64,000 nt of DNA from Cavenderia fasciculata (taxonomy: Eukaryota > Evosea > Eumycetozoa > Acytosteliales > Cavenderiaceae), in assembly GCF_000203815.1 (NCBI RefSeq), contig NW_004457723.1, positions 1,426,001 to 1,490,000 of the forward strand. The letters are read 5' to 3'. Of this stretch, positions 1 to 12,075 are shown piece by piece. The translations under genes were made by a program, and so were the position numbers. The notes beneath the pieces were generated by a model. It was not told where the DNA came from and did no database searches. It worked only from the letters and a program-made list of their open reading frames with translations. The stretch's first letter is position 1. Each line of letters starts with the position of its first letter.

Positions 1-857
1 CTCTTTGTCTTGCTATCCTATTGTCAATGTGTTGCTATTACTATTATTTTGAAATGAAGCTACAACGATAATACTTTCTTTTATGCTTATCGGTTATACC
101 AGGGGGAGAGTTGTGAGATAGATAAACGAGAGTGATTGATCTCTTTAAAGTATCGGGGGTAATGAATGATGTTGATGATGGTGATGAGTGAGTGTGTTGA
201 TCCTGGGTGTCAAGAGTGATCTTTATGAACCAAGAATCCAAAGGGTCTCTCGGTGTTGTCTTTGCTACGAACAAAAGTGTGAAGAATTCTCTACTATTTG
301 CGATTGATAGTCAAGCTCAAAGAACTAGGAGACCAACTCGTAGAGCTTGATGAGCTGTCATTAAAAAAAGGACAAAGAAAAAAAAATTAAAAATCTATTT
401 TTTTTTATCTTTTCCCCATCAATCTCGAGTACGACTAATATCTTCGGACGGAAATTATAGTCTACGATATAAAAGGAGATAATACTATTCACAGTACGAT
501 AAATGGTCACTTTGCAATGTTGAAATATAAATGGTGGGTTAGTAGTATAATTATAACTAGTTTGTTGACCTACAAGTCGATTCACAACAACCACAAAGCA
601 TTAAACTGCTGAGCACAAGATAATATATGAAAAGAAATAGAATGGTCAATCAAAAGAGTGAATGATTAGCAAGACATGTAGGTGGGAAGTTGACAAGACA
701 AACAAACATAGTATCAAGTCGCAGGTGATCAGAGCCTTTACTATACCGAAACTGATCTTATTCCCAACACCTTTGCTTTGTTTGATGGTTTGTATGAGAA
801 TTTTTACAGAAACAAAGATAACAACTACTTTTATAAAAGGAATATGGGTACAATAAT

Positions 858-890
<33 letters not shown>

Positions 891-931
891 TACCAAAAGA
901 TACAATAATTAATTAATTATCTAAAAAAGAG
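1..931. other. Intergenic, no supported gene
   Basis: I see no convincing coding exon here: open frames are short, lack recognisable domains and have no splice partners. An inverted repeat (TCAAGCTC at 311-318, GAGCTTGA at 343-350) could form an 8-bp hairpin with a 24-nt loop. A TTA/AAT microsatellite lies at about 861-890. The last 100 bases probably hold the promoter and 5' UTR of the eEF1B gene. Confidence 0.5.
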
Positions 932-1039
932 ATGACAACAACATCATTCAATTTATCAACTGAAAAGGGATTTGAAGATTTCAATTCTTTATTATTAAAT
1001 CAAACATTTATTGTTGGGTATGTATTAATACAATTGGTA

Positions 1040-1102
<63 letters not shown>

Positions 1103-1681
1103 TTTGTTTATTAATCAATTATTTTTAAATTTAGATATGAACCAACCAATGTTGATGTAAAAGTATTCAAGTTGATTGTAGATAACAAACTTGATGCAAA
1201 GAGATTTACAAATGTTACAAGATGGTTTGATACTATTGCTGCCTATTGTACCGATGAAGATTTCATCTTGGAACAAATTAATCACCGCAATTTAGATTTT
1301 ACGGTAGATTCTGAAAATGATGATGACTTTGATTTATTCGACGCATCAGAAGACATGTCCTCATTGCCAAACAAAGAGAGAGTGGTACCAGTAGCTAAAA
1401 AGGTAAAGGAAACAAAGTCAGAGGTAGTCATGGAGGTAAAGACTTGGGATGACACCATCTCAATGAAGGATGTTGAAGATGCTGTACGTTCAGTTTCGAT
1501 GGATGGATTAAAGTGGGGTCATTCCAAGCTTGTCCCAACAGCATTTAAAATGCACAGTCTCTCCATCCAATGTATTGTAGACGACCATTTAGTTAGTGTC
1601 CAAGATTTAGAAGACACTTTAAATGATATCGAAGAGTTGATTCAATCAGTCGATATTATTTCATTTAATACTTATCGCTGA
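932..1681 (+). CDS. efa1B: Elongation factor 1-beta (eEF1B beta, GDP/GTP exchange factor)
   Basis: Two exons, 932-1017 and 1135-1681, give a 210-residue protein. The family recharges eEF1A with GTP during translation elongation in the cytosol. The N-terminal third is a short GST-C-like helical part. The middle has the usual acidic stretch (NDDDFDLFDASED). The C-terminal exchange domain has the family hallmarks MDGLKWGHSKLVP, IQCIVDDHLVS and a terminal QSVDIISFN block, close to the usual end of the family. The intron starts GTATGT, ends TTTAG and carries an (AAT)n tract at 1041-1102 that would read as poly-Asn if retained; retention meets a stop before the acceptor. The phase joins cleanly (GG|A = Gly, then YEPTNVDVKVF). 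Length matches other eEF1B beta subunits. Confidence 0.95.
1041..1102 (+). repeat. (AAT)n microsatellite inside the eEF1B intron
   Basis: About twenty uninterrupted AAT units fill the middle of the single intron of the eEF1B gene. Such tracts are common in dictyostelid introns and coding regions, and this one should vary in length between strains. Confidence 0.95.
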
Positions 1682-1847
1682 CTATCATGCAACCTTTGCC
1701 CAAACACCATGTTTGTCTTTAAAAATAATCAACAACAATATTATAATTCTTTTAAAAGAATCATTATAGTATCGGTAGACAGGTCATCATCACCAACATC
1801 ATCAATAATAAACAAATTAAAATTTCCTCCGAATTTGATAGATCAAG

Positions 1848-1928
1848 TGGTTCTTAAGTCCCCCAATCACCGAGGGTCAGAAGCCTTCTGTTCGACTGTA
1901 GGGCTTCCATTCGTTTTGGGGGTTTTTT
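1848..1928 (+). ncRNA. Candidate structured RNA: nested hairpin plus T-run
   Basis: CCCCCAA (1860-1866) pairs with TTGGGGG (1916-1922). Nested inside, GAAGCC (1880-1885) pairs with GGCTTC (1902-1907). The outer stem is followed at once by TTTTTT, as at a Pol III terminator. The segment is markedly GC-rich against the surrounding DNA. It does not fold as a tRNA, and I do not find the motif of Dictyostelium class I RNAs. It could also be a 3'-end structure of the eEF1B transcript. The structure is seen; the RNA gene is inference. Confidence 0.35.
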
Positions 1929-2068
1929 AAAATTAAAAGTTGGATATTATCTTTGAGATATTATTTAGATTCAATCGCCTTCTATACTGCCTACCATACA
2001 ATATCATACCATACAATATTTATTGTTCAATTTAGCACAGATAGAGAGAGAGAGAGGAGATAGATAAA

Positions 2069-5000
2069 ATGATTAGATTTGATCGACCTTATTTATTATT
2101 ATTATTTATATTTATAATACTTGGTTGTTCAATTCAACATGTTCAGTCACAACCCACATTACCTCAAGCAGAGTGTAAGTATCAAACTCTACTATAGTAT
2201 ACTACTACTACTAAATTCAATTATTTTTTTTTATGATCAACTATTATAGTGGAATCACTTGTATGGCTATCAAAACAATTTAAATTAGGATGGCCTATTA
2301 CCAATATAACATCGGTTTGTTACACTATTTGGGGTGTTACATGTCAGTTGTACGAGAATGATACTGTGTTTCATGTCACTTTTATAGAGTATGTTTGAAA
2401 CATTGAGATGACCTAGTATGATATGATAAATAGACTAACTCTAATTGCATTGTTTTTTCTATTAGACGAGTAGGAGATGGTGTATTTCAAGGGACACCTG
2501 ATCCTATCATTGCACAAAAACTAGAGTTCCCAATGCTCGAACAAATATTCATAACTTGTGGAGTGACTGTGAGTGGATACAGTGTTGAAAATAATTCTAC
2601 TCTATTATCATATATGACAGGATTACCATTATTAGAAACTATATACATCAGCAAATGTAACAACCTACACAACCCACCTATTACTTTTCCTTATGGATTA
2701 CCATCTTTAACAACTTTGTAAGTTAATATAACAAAAATAATAATATAACAACAACTAATTTGTTTTATTTATTAATTAATTAATTTTAGACAATTAGATA
2801 CAGTTGGATTGATACATGTACCATCATCATTTTTCAATACATCATCAATTATAACTTTAAATATCATACCTAATAATGAGTTACAAACGATTGATTTTGC
2901 AGAGAATTCTAATGTATTGTACTTTAGAACAACGATTCCAGTCCTACCAAACGAATCAAGATCAATTCACATTAAACAAAATCACTTTCTTCCTCTTTCA
3001 CTCATTGCTTTATACTCTCCCAACTCTGGTTCAGTCAGTATCAATGTTGAAGCTCAGGTAACCAATTTGGTTGTATCATGTCCCGATTCAACCATTTCCT
3101 ATTTAAATTCAACTGGTGCTCAATCTCTGTATGTATTACATATATATATATATATATATAACTACAACACGGTCATTTATTTATTATTTAATTTAGTACA
3201 CTCAATGGTTTATTTGATCAACAAAATGTATATTTTGAATCAAACAAGTTTCCAAATCTAAATTCATTACGTATACAGACTTTGGAACACTCTGATAGAA
3301 CCACTCAATTACAACTCTACATTACAGCATCTAAAATAACCAATATCAACTTGAATGGTATTCATGCTAAAGTTATGGCATTACCTTTGTTACTTGAAAC
3401 TTTGTATGTAAACATAAACAATGATGATTGATAGAGATCATATTTATCAATACTTTTTATTTATTTATTTATTTATTTATTTAGTTCATTTGCAACACAA
3501 AATTATATTGGTGATTTCCTAAGTCCATATGATTTACTGCTTGGTTGTACATCTTTATTTGTTGTGACATTTGATTATATGACCCAATTAGTTTCATTGG
3601 GACCAAGTGTAACAATTGTCAATTGGAGTTATATGAGTAATACATTGGCATTGCCAGACACCAGTAATTTCTTTTTACCAAACGTACAATACCAATCTGT
3701 TAAAATGGCATCGGCAAGTACTAGTGTGACAGGACCTGTACCACAGTTTCTTTCATTTAGAGATCGTGGATCTTTTGATGTCAGTAAATCAACCAATGTC
3801 AATGGAGTTGTTCCAGATTCATATTGTAACCTCTACGACCTAAATATTGAATCAACAAGTATCACCGATGTACCAACTTGTTTTAAATGTAATTATGCTG
3901 GTTTCACAGGCATCATTAAATTACCACAAGCCATTAAAAATACAATCCCTTTAAATTATTTTTGTCGTATGTATATCAAACTCTTAGTATAAATATTAAA
4001 AAAAAAAAAAAAGTATACTTATTTATTTAATTTATTTTATTTTTAGCAACAAGGTTATTTACCTCTACGTATTTGTTTACAGTTGAACCTCTAGATTCAA
4101 CTCAACAAATAGAACTAGTGGGAGAGAATCTTGGTTATGGACACACCAACATTACAGTCATTCATCCAATGACCAATATGGGGTTCACAATTCCAAATGT
4201 TCACAAGAAACCAAGAAGTTTGATGATCACTTTTGGAAATTTAAAAAACTATGGAGGAAGTGGTATAAATTCTGTTACTCATACTATCTCTTGGTATTTA
4301 TTTTGTATGTTAAAAACTAATTAGGTAGATATATATAAATTTCAAAACTAATTATTTTTATTTTAGATATTACTAGTGCAAATATTATTCCAATTGGAAA
4401 TACATATAGTTTTGAATTGATTGGATTTTTTGATGTTTCACAACCAAATGCTACCATTATGGGGTCTTTTAATTGTCAAATAACAAGTTTCAATACAACC
4501 TATATCTTGTGTTCAGTTGCACCAAATCCACCTCTCGTCTTGGCCAGTCTCATCGATATTACTTTGTCAGTATATACAAATAATACAGTTTATACAATGA
4601 ATTTACCTAATTGTAAGTAACTCTAATATTAATCAAACGCCTAAATGAATTTATTAATTTAATTTTTATTTTACTAGTAACCAATCCAATTGTTATTAAA
4701 AATACAGAATTTACACAATCAATGGATGGAACTACATATGTTGTTGTTGGATATGATACTATATTGATTAATCAAACACTTGATCCATTTACCTATGAAA
4801 TTCAAGTGGATGGTTATTTTTGTAGCGCTGAGAGACTGACACCACAGTTTTTAGGTTGTCTCTTACCTACTATTTTAAAAGATCAACAACAATATACTGT
4901 AAAGGTATCAAAACTAAATAATGCTCCATGGAATAGTGTTTCATTACCATTTTATCAAATATTTAAACAAGGTAAGCTAGAGTTGGTAATTAATAATTAA

Positions 5001-6371
5001 ATGGTTCAACGATTTATTTATATTAATATTTTTTGTTTTTATTTAGCATACCCATATGTAACATCAATACCAGAATATTATACAAATGATACAATTATAA
5101 CAATTTATGGTAATTTTGGAACAGATCATTTTGACAGTTCAATCATTACCATTCAATCTGTAAATTGGACCTATGTGAATGGTAATGCAAGTTTTTTAAC
5201 TTGTCAGTATAATTTGGATACTCCTATTACACCTGGTGTAAAGTCATTGGTTATCAATACTCAAGGATGGATATTTAAAAGAGATTCTATGATTGTTTTT
5301 AAAACACCTCCCAACAACAATGGTAGTAGTACCACGACGACGACTACTAGTAGTACGACAACTGATAGTCAAGAATGTCAATGTGGTTTACATGGATATT
5401 GTATAGTGTTGAATGGAATAAGACAATGTCAATGTACCGATGGTTACAGTGGTGATCAATGTCAAAATGCACCATATCCAGGAGGAGAAATGACAATCAA
5501 TACAACCACACCATCAGCATCGTTCAACACTAGTGATGGTGAATCATTTTCATTTAACCTAGTTTCAATTCAAGAACTAGGAATGGATGGACAAATTATT
5601 AAAGAAATGACTACATTCCAATGGACAGTCATTCAAAATATCTCAATGGATGAAAATAATAGTCAACGTCAATTAAGAATAGTAACATATAATCTAAATT
5701 CAACAAACAATAATAATAATCAAAATCAAAATCAAAATAATGTTTCAATTCAAGTTATATTACAACAATCAAATTATGATAGAATAGTTGAATTTGCAGG
5801 TGTAAATAGTAGTTTGGTAGCCAATGATATTAAATTGGCAATGAATATATCATCTTGGATTTATGAATCCACTTTGAATTCACTACGTGTTGTATTTCAA
5901 AGTGATATTGGTCAAGGAGAGGATTGCAATGGTAACAAAATCAATCCAACTATTGCATCGGAATTTGATTCTCAATCGGTGGAATACCTTCAAATTGTAA
6001 AGGGTAATATTATCTTTAATGGCAGATTTGTGGATCGTGTCCTTTCAGATCGTCGAGTATCCTATTCTAGAAATGAAATAGTCAGCCTCACCAATTCATC
6101 CATATCCATCGGTATCCATCTACCATTTGCAAACTTTGAATCCATCATTGACCCCGATTTTAGTTTGCTGGTCTCACATGACAGTGATGCCACATCCAAT
6201 TGCAACCGGTCAACCTCATCCAACACTTGGAAGATTATCGTTGGAGTGGTGGTTGGTGGTATAGCAGCCATTGCATTGATTGGTGCAGCTGCCAAATACT
6301 TGCATTTCAAACATAAAAAGAATAGACAAGATCAACATTTACAAGCTAAATTAAAAAGATTAAATGATTAA
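2069..6371 (+). CDS. LRR-like/IPT/EGF/ComC-domain type I membrane protein
   Basis: Ten exons: 2069-2174, 2250-2388, 2466-2717, 2790-3128, 3197-3403, 3485-3966, 4047-4304, 4367-4612, 4678-4971 and 5047-6371. All phases agree and give 1215 residues. A signal peptide covers residues 1 to about 27. Residues 35-510 are leucine-rich, repeat-like segments, with introns often falling after a repeated ...ETL or ...TTL ending. Residues 510-870 hold IPT/TIG-like E-set domains. After a Thr/Ser linker one EGF repeat (about 885-913, CQCGLHGYC ... CQCTDGYSGDQC) leads into the dictyostelid ComC-type C-terminal domain (about 920-1150). A TM helix (1169-1193) and a short basic tail end the protein. In Dictyostelium, relatives with this layout are cell-surface proteins used in development; ComC is the named example. 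Function here is inferred from architecture only. It lies in the same direction as the IPT arrays downstream. Confidence 0.85.
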
Positions 6372-7008
6372 TAGCTTTGATCAGTAGTCTATCAAAAATT
6401 AAATAAATACCAATATATATATTTAAATATAAAGACTACCTTACCTACTCTACAATTAGAATTCTCAGGAGGTTGGTCTTGTCTTCATCATCTCTGGTTG
6501 TTAAAGTTTAAAAATTAAATTGCATTTCCCTTTTAGTCAAACTCGTTCACACTACTTTGAGACATACCCACACACCACAAACTTCATCATGATCATGCAG
6601 CAATGAAAAATAGTTTTATTCGTATCAGATATATAAACCCCCCACTACCCACACTAATATAATATGGTTGATTAAAAATATTTAAATTATTATTATTTTG
6701 GAGAAATAGCACTTCTTGCTTTACCCAACCAACCTTTGCTCTCACTCTCACTCTCTTTATATCAGTGTGATCATTCTTTTTATTTCTTTTATGAAACTTG
6801 TTTCAAAAATCGTATGATTATATACAAATAATTAATTCTCTCTCTACTATCTCTCTCTCTGTCTCTCTCTATAAAATATTAACATTTAATTTTACTCTTT
6901 ATTTTTCTACCATCTTTTATAGCCTTTACAACTCTCAATCAATCAATCAATCAATCAACCAATACCAAATTACAATCAATCCATATTTTTTCTACTCTCA
7001 AATTTATT
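6372..7008. other. Intergenic / promoter of the Asn-rich gene
   Basis: No coding potential is seen. AT-rich DNA contains a CT-rich tract (about 6836-6870) followed by TATAAAATA at about 6870 and an (AATC)n run at 6936-6957, a plausible promoter and leader for the gene starting at 7009. Confidence 0.5.
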
Positions 7009-10000
7009 ATGCACTCTTTAATCATTATCATCTTTATTTTATCAATCTTTGTTTCGTTCGTTGTTTCTCATGACAACAACCATTATGGTGTTGTTTTCAA
7101 CACATCATCATCATCATCTTTATTCTCATCGTTCAACCATGTTGAACTTCAATCAATTAGCATCAACAACGATAATTATGTTTGCAATAACACCTTATCT
7201 TTCAACCATGTTGAACATCAACCAATTCCAATCATTTCCATTGCTCATAAAAATAATAATTCCTTTTCATTTATTCACGCATTTTCCATTAATTCTTCAA
7301 GTGATATTATTGTGTCCCAATGTCAATCACAACCATTACCATTACCATTACTTTCAAATTATTCAACAACCAACAACCTCATTCTTTTAGAAGAAAGGGA
7401 GATGACTGTTCAATTGAACAGCAACAATACAAATTCGAACACTTGTTTAGACAATTATCCAATCATTAGATTTCCATCCGTGTCCTATGACATAAATATT
7501 CAATATAATTCAAGCGATATTGTTGTGTTACCATTTCCATCACAATCACCATTAATATTAAATCATTCAATAAAGGATGAGGAGGAGGAAGAAGAAGAAG
7601 AGGAGGAGAAGTATATTCAATATCCATCAATGAACCAGAGTTCAATTTTATTTTATCCTTTAACATCAATCTCATTGTCCAACAACAATGATGAACATCC
7701 ATTCAACATTTCAATGATTAATAATAATAATATTATTAACAACAACAACAATAATAATGAATCTGTCTCACTTCTTCACTCATTATACATGTACATTCCA
7801 TTTAATTCAAGTGATGTTTCGACCTATTGTCAATCATCACCATTACTCTTAAATCATTCAACAACCAACCATTTTCTTTAGCAGAAGAGGAGGAGTCAAT
7901 TCAATTGAACAACAATACAATCACATTCTCATTGTTCAACCATGTTGAAAATCAATCAAATACTATCAATAATAATAATATTTCTTTCCATCAATCAATC
8001 ATTTTATTTTATAATAATCATAATAATAATTTATCATTTAATTCATCACTGTTAACTCCTTTTAGTTTAAATGTTTTGTATCAATCTCATTTTCAAATAC
8101 CATCGAATCATTCAAAAACCAACAACCACGATCATCAACAAATCGAAATCAATTCCATCCACTCATCCATGTCACCCATTCCATTAAACTCTAGTGATGT
8201 TTTGTTTCATTGTCCATCACCAAATCATTCACCAACCACCAACAATATTAATTTAGATCAGGAGGTGTCTGTTCAATTGAACAGCAGTACAATCTTAGTT
8301 TCATTTTTCAACCAATCAATTCACAAAGACAATAATAATAATAATAATAATGATATTTCATTCTTCAATGACCATCAATCATCGATTCCATGTTTTAATT
8401 CAAGTGTCATTTTCACAGATTGTCAATCATCATTGCCACAATTAATCTTCAATCATTCAACAACCAACCACATTCTTTTAGAGGAGGAGGAGGAGTTTGT
8501 TCAATTGAACAACAGCAGCAAAAGCACACATTCATTAACATGTTTAGACAATGTTAAACATCAATCAATTTCAATTAATAATCAATCAAATAATAATAAC
8601 TATTTTTCATTAATTTATTCATCATCATCATTATCAACATTATATTTATTATCAAATACAATTAATCCAACAAGATCAAAGACAAGCCCATTTTCAAGAT
8701 ACTCCAGCAACATCTCAAGAATAGAAAACAACAACAACGCGGTAACAAGCTCTGACAATTTAAAGCATTTTACTGATTCCTCTTCTTTTATTTTTATAGA
8801 TACCAAAGTTGCCAACAATTATTTTGATTCTCTCAACTGTTTCGGCACCAATCATTCTAATCATACAATAATACAACAACAACAAAAACCATCATCATCA
8901 CCAATCAAATATGATACAATCCTCACCACAATCCAAATTCACAATTCAACTCATAACAATCAATATTCACAAATCACTCCATCTTCAAATAATAATAATA
9001 ATAATAATACCAATGAATCTGTCTCACTTATTCACTCATTAAACAAGTACATTCCATTTAGTTCAAGTGATGTTTCGACCTATTGTCAATCATCACCATT
9101 ACTCATTAATCATTCAACAACCAACCATTTTCTTTTAGCAGAAGAGGAGGAGAAGAAGGAAGAGGAGACATTTCAATTGAACAACAACACAATCACATTC
9201 TCATTGTTCAACCATGTTGAACATCAATCAATTATTGTTAATAATAATAATAATAATATTTCTTTCCATCAATCAACCATTTTATTTTATCATTCAAGTG
9301 ATACATTATATCAAAGTCAAAGTCAATCCAATCATTCATTCGTTCCTGACAGCAATAATAATTATTTATTTTTTAATTCATCCAGAGTGTCAATTCCTTT
9401 TAATTTTCAATTACCATTAAATCACTCAACAACCAACAACCACATTCTTTTATATCTTCAATCTAACAACAACAGAACAACAAATTCAATCCCATGTTTC
9501 GATCATCAACCAATCTTTTCCTTCAATAATAATAATAATAATAACAACAATAATCACAAAAAAACAAAAATGCAAATACAAAAAATAATAATAATTCCTC
9601 TTCCACATACAGACAACCCCTTCAATGTTCAATTAATATTAATGACAACATCACAACAAATAACATCTCATCCACATTCACATTAAACAATCCAACAACA
9701 ACAACAACAACAACAATCTCAATGCATCCAAGATCAACGACAGGACCATTTTCAAGACACCCCAGCGGTTCAAAATTGAACAACAATTATTCTCTCAACT
9801 CTTTTGGCTTGAATCATTCAATCCACTTTCACCAATCAATCCAGTCTCCACACTCTGTCAATCCACTCACCGCACTCATTAATCGATCATACAAAAATAA
9901 TAATAACAACAACACCAACACTACCAACTCATCATCATTTTCATGTCTCAACCATGAAGCATTCATCTCAGCCAACAAACAAACAAAAAATATTAATAAT

Positions 10001-11564
10001 AATAATTCATTAATTCATCCAACATCCAACTGTTTCGGAACCAATCATTCAAATCATACAACAATACAACAACAATCATCATCATCATCACAAATCAATA
10101 ATGATACAATCCTCACCACAATCCACACTCACAACTATCAATATTCACAAATCACTCCACCATCTTCAAATAATAATAATAATTCCTTTGCATCTATTCA
10201 CTCATTATCCATTAATACAGATTTTATTATGTCCCAATGTCAATCAAAACCATTACTTTCAAATTACCCAACGACCAACAACCACGATCATCAACAAATG
10301 GAAATCATTTCCATTCACTCATCCATGTCACCCATTCCATTAAACTCTAGTGATGTTTTGTTTCATTGCCCATCACCAAATCATTCACCAACCTCCAACA
10401 ATATTAATTTAGATCAGGAGGTGTCTGTTCAATTGAACAGCAACAGTAGCAGCACAAATTCATTAACATGTTTAGATCATGTTAAAAACCAATCAATTCT
10501 TCTTCATAGTCCTCAATCAAATAATAACAACATAAAATTCAAAAATCCAAGCAATAATAATAATAATAATTATGCCAACAACAACACACCATCATCATTC
10601 TCATGTTTCAACCATGGTGAATCATTCATTTCAACCAACAATCAAACAAAAAATATTAATAATAATAATAACAACAAAAATAACAACAATAACAATAATA
10701 ATAACAACAACAATTATTCATCTTCCACAGACAGACAACCTTTTCATTGTTCACCAACTACCAATAATAATGGTAATAATATTACAATCTTTGCCAATCA
10801 CTTCAATCCACAGTCATTAAATAATACAAATAATAACAACAATAATAACAATAACTACATTAAATTAAGAAATAATAATAGCAACACCAACTCATCATCA
10901 TCATCACTCTCATGTTTCAACCATGTTGAAACATTCATCTCAACCAACAATCAATCAAAAAATATTAATAACAACAATAACAATAATGATAACAACAAAA
11001 ATACAAAAACAAATAACAACATCAATAACACAAGACCAACAAATAATAATAACAACAATTATTCCTCTAACATAGACAGTCATTGTTCACCAACAATTAA
11101 TAACATTTCATTTACATCAAATATTAATAATGATAATATCAACAAACAATAATCCAACAAACAATAATACAAAGAACAATACAAATAATAACTTAAAAAA
11201 TATTAATAACAAGAGTACTCTTGTTATTAATATTTTTGATAATAACAATTTAAATAATAATAATAATAATAACAACAATGACAACAATATATTATATATT
11301 TCACAATCCAACTCTACCTCCTTCTTTTTTACCTCTTCAAAGCACATACAACCCCCTCATTGTTCACCAACAAATAATAGTATTCCAATTACAACAAAGA
11401 ATAATCATAATAGTATTACAATCTTTAATCACTCCAATCCACAATCCTCATTCACCAATCAATCATTCAATCATCACCAATCGGCCAGTCAGTCGCCCGT
11501 CCCAAATCCAGTGATCAAGAGTACCAGTTTCCAAGCAACAATCTCCATTCGTAAACCAACATAA
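7009..11564 (+). pseudogene. Asn-rich secreted tandem-repeat gene, split over four frames
   Basis: Four consecutive open stretches (7009-7881, 7827-9686, 9722-11152 and 11130-11564) share one repeat vocabulary, so they are one gene cut by about three frame shifts. The start encodes a signal peptide (MHSLIIIIFILSIFVSFVVS). The mature part repeats the motifs FNHVE-Q-I, SSDV...CQS-PL, LNHSTTN, an acidic EEEEE block followed by VQLN, and NCFGTNHSNHT, separated by Asn runs; many NHS/NHT/NSS sites suggest N-glycosylation. DNA copies of 130-140 bp recur nearly unchanged (about 7750-7875 with 9010-9135; 8160-8290 with 10315-10445), so duplication is recent. The first break sits in a T run (7877-7879, one T shorter than the matching copy near 9133), the second near an A run (9558-9564) and the third near 11130-11150. 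Sequencing error in homopolymers or true decay are both possible. I recognise no known family. Confidence 0.6.
11196..11237. repeat. 42-bp perfect palindrome
   Basis: Two 21-nt arms (11196-11216 and 11217-11237) are exact reverse complements with no spacer, centred on GAGT|ACTC. The left arm matches the ordinary repeat of this gene (AAAAATATTAATAA, also at about 9988, 10648 and 10960). The right arm is its inverted copy, so it looks like a snap-back inverted duplication. It lies about 50-100 bp after the third frame break. Confidence 0.95.
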
Positions 11565-11750
11565 TTAACGCCGTATCAAATGTTGATATTTAAATATGAA
11601 TTTACTTACTCTTTTTTTCTTTTTATTTTATAGGTACTCTAATCATTATTCTCTTCAACTCTTTTGGTAATATCAACATTTTAATAATAATCCAACAACC
11701 AACAACCAACAACAACAACCAATTACAATCCTCTTCTTTTCTAAAAAAAA

Positions 11751-11982
11751 AGATATTCAATTACTTTTACCCAAGTGGTTTCCCTCTAATCCTACTCTTT
11801 TCTTTATACATTTTACGTTGCCATCGTCCGTGTCCGTGTCCAGTCCAGTCCAGTCCATCATCGTCCATCCATGTTCCACGTCTCCTTAGGCTTTTATACC
11901 CCAAAAAAGATATTCAATTACTTTTACCCAAGTGGTTTCCTTTACAAAAAGATATTCAATTACTTTTACCCAGAGGGTTTCC
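11751..11982. repeat. Three copies of a 33-bp direct repeat
   Basis: The unit AGATATTCAATTACTTTTAC followed by CCAAGTGGTTTCC occurs at 11751-11783 and 11908-11940 with no difference. A third copy at 11950-11982 keeps the first 22 bases and then diverges (CAGAGGGTTTCCC). Copies two and three are 42 bp apart start to start. The third directly precedes the GC hairpin at 11990. Confidence 0.95.
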
Positions 11983-11989
11983 CAGGTTC

Positions 11990-12040
11990 GCCCCCGTGTA
12001 AGTCGATTTTCTTCGCATTGGGGGGGCTTTTTTTTTTTTT
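11990..12040 (+). ncRNA. GC hairpin ending in a 13-T run (candidate small RNA)
   Basis: GCCCCC (11990-11995) pairs with GGGGGC (12022-12027), and the stem is followed immediately by thirteen T residues. The layout, a G/C-rich closing stem and then a T-run, is the same as in the element at 1860-1928. A short Pol III transcript is possible, but no promoter box is evident, so the call is tentative. Confidence 0.3.
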
Positions 12041-12044
12041 GGAC

Positions 12045-12075
12045 TGTTCCCATGGTCTAAACAACCATGGGAACA
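12045..12075. repeat. Inverted repeat with short loop
   Basis: TGTTCCCATGG (12045-12055) and CCATGGGAACA (12065-12075) are exact reverse complements. T12056 and A12064 add one pair, leaving a 7-nt loop. It follows the T-run of the preceding hairpin by only four bases. It could be a protein-binding site, a mobile-element end or part of an RNA structure. Confidence 0.9.

Noticed and set aside
44-594. Two minus-strand open frames of about 77 codons at the left edge
   Set aside because: No domain, no plausible splice partners and composition like intergenic DNA.
1848-1928. tRNA gene suggested by a TTCGACT stretch
   Set aside because: No cloverleaf, no A box and wrong spacing; kept only as a hairpin candidate.
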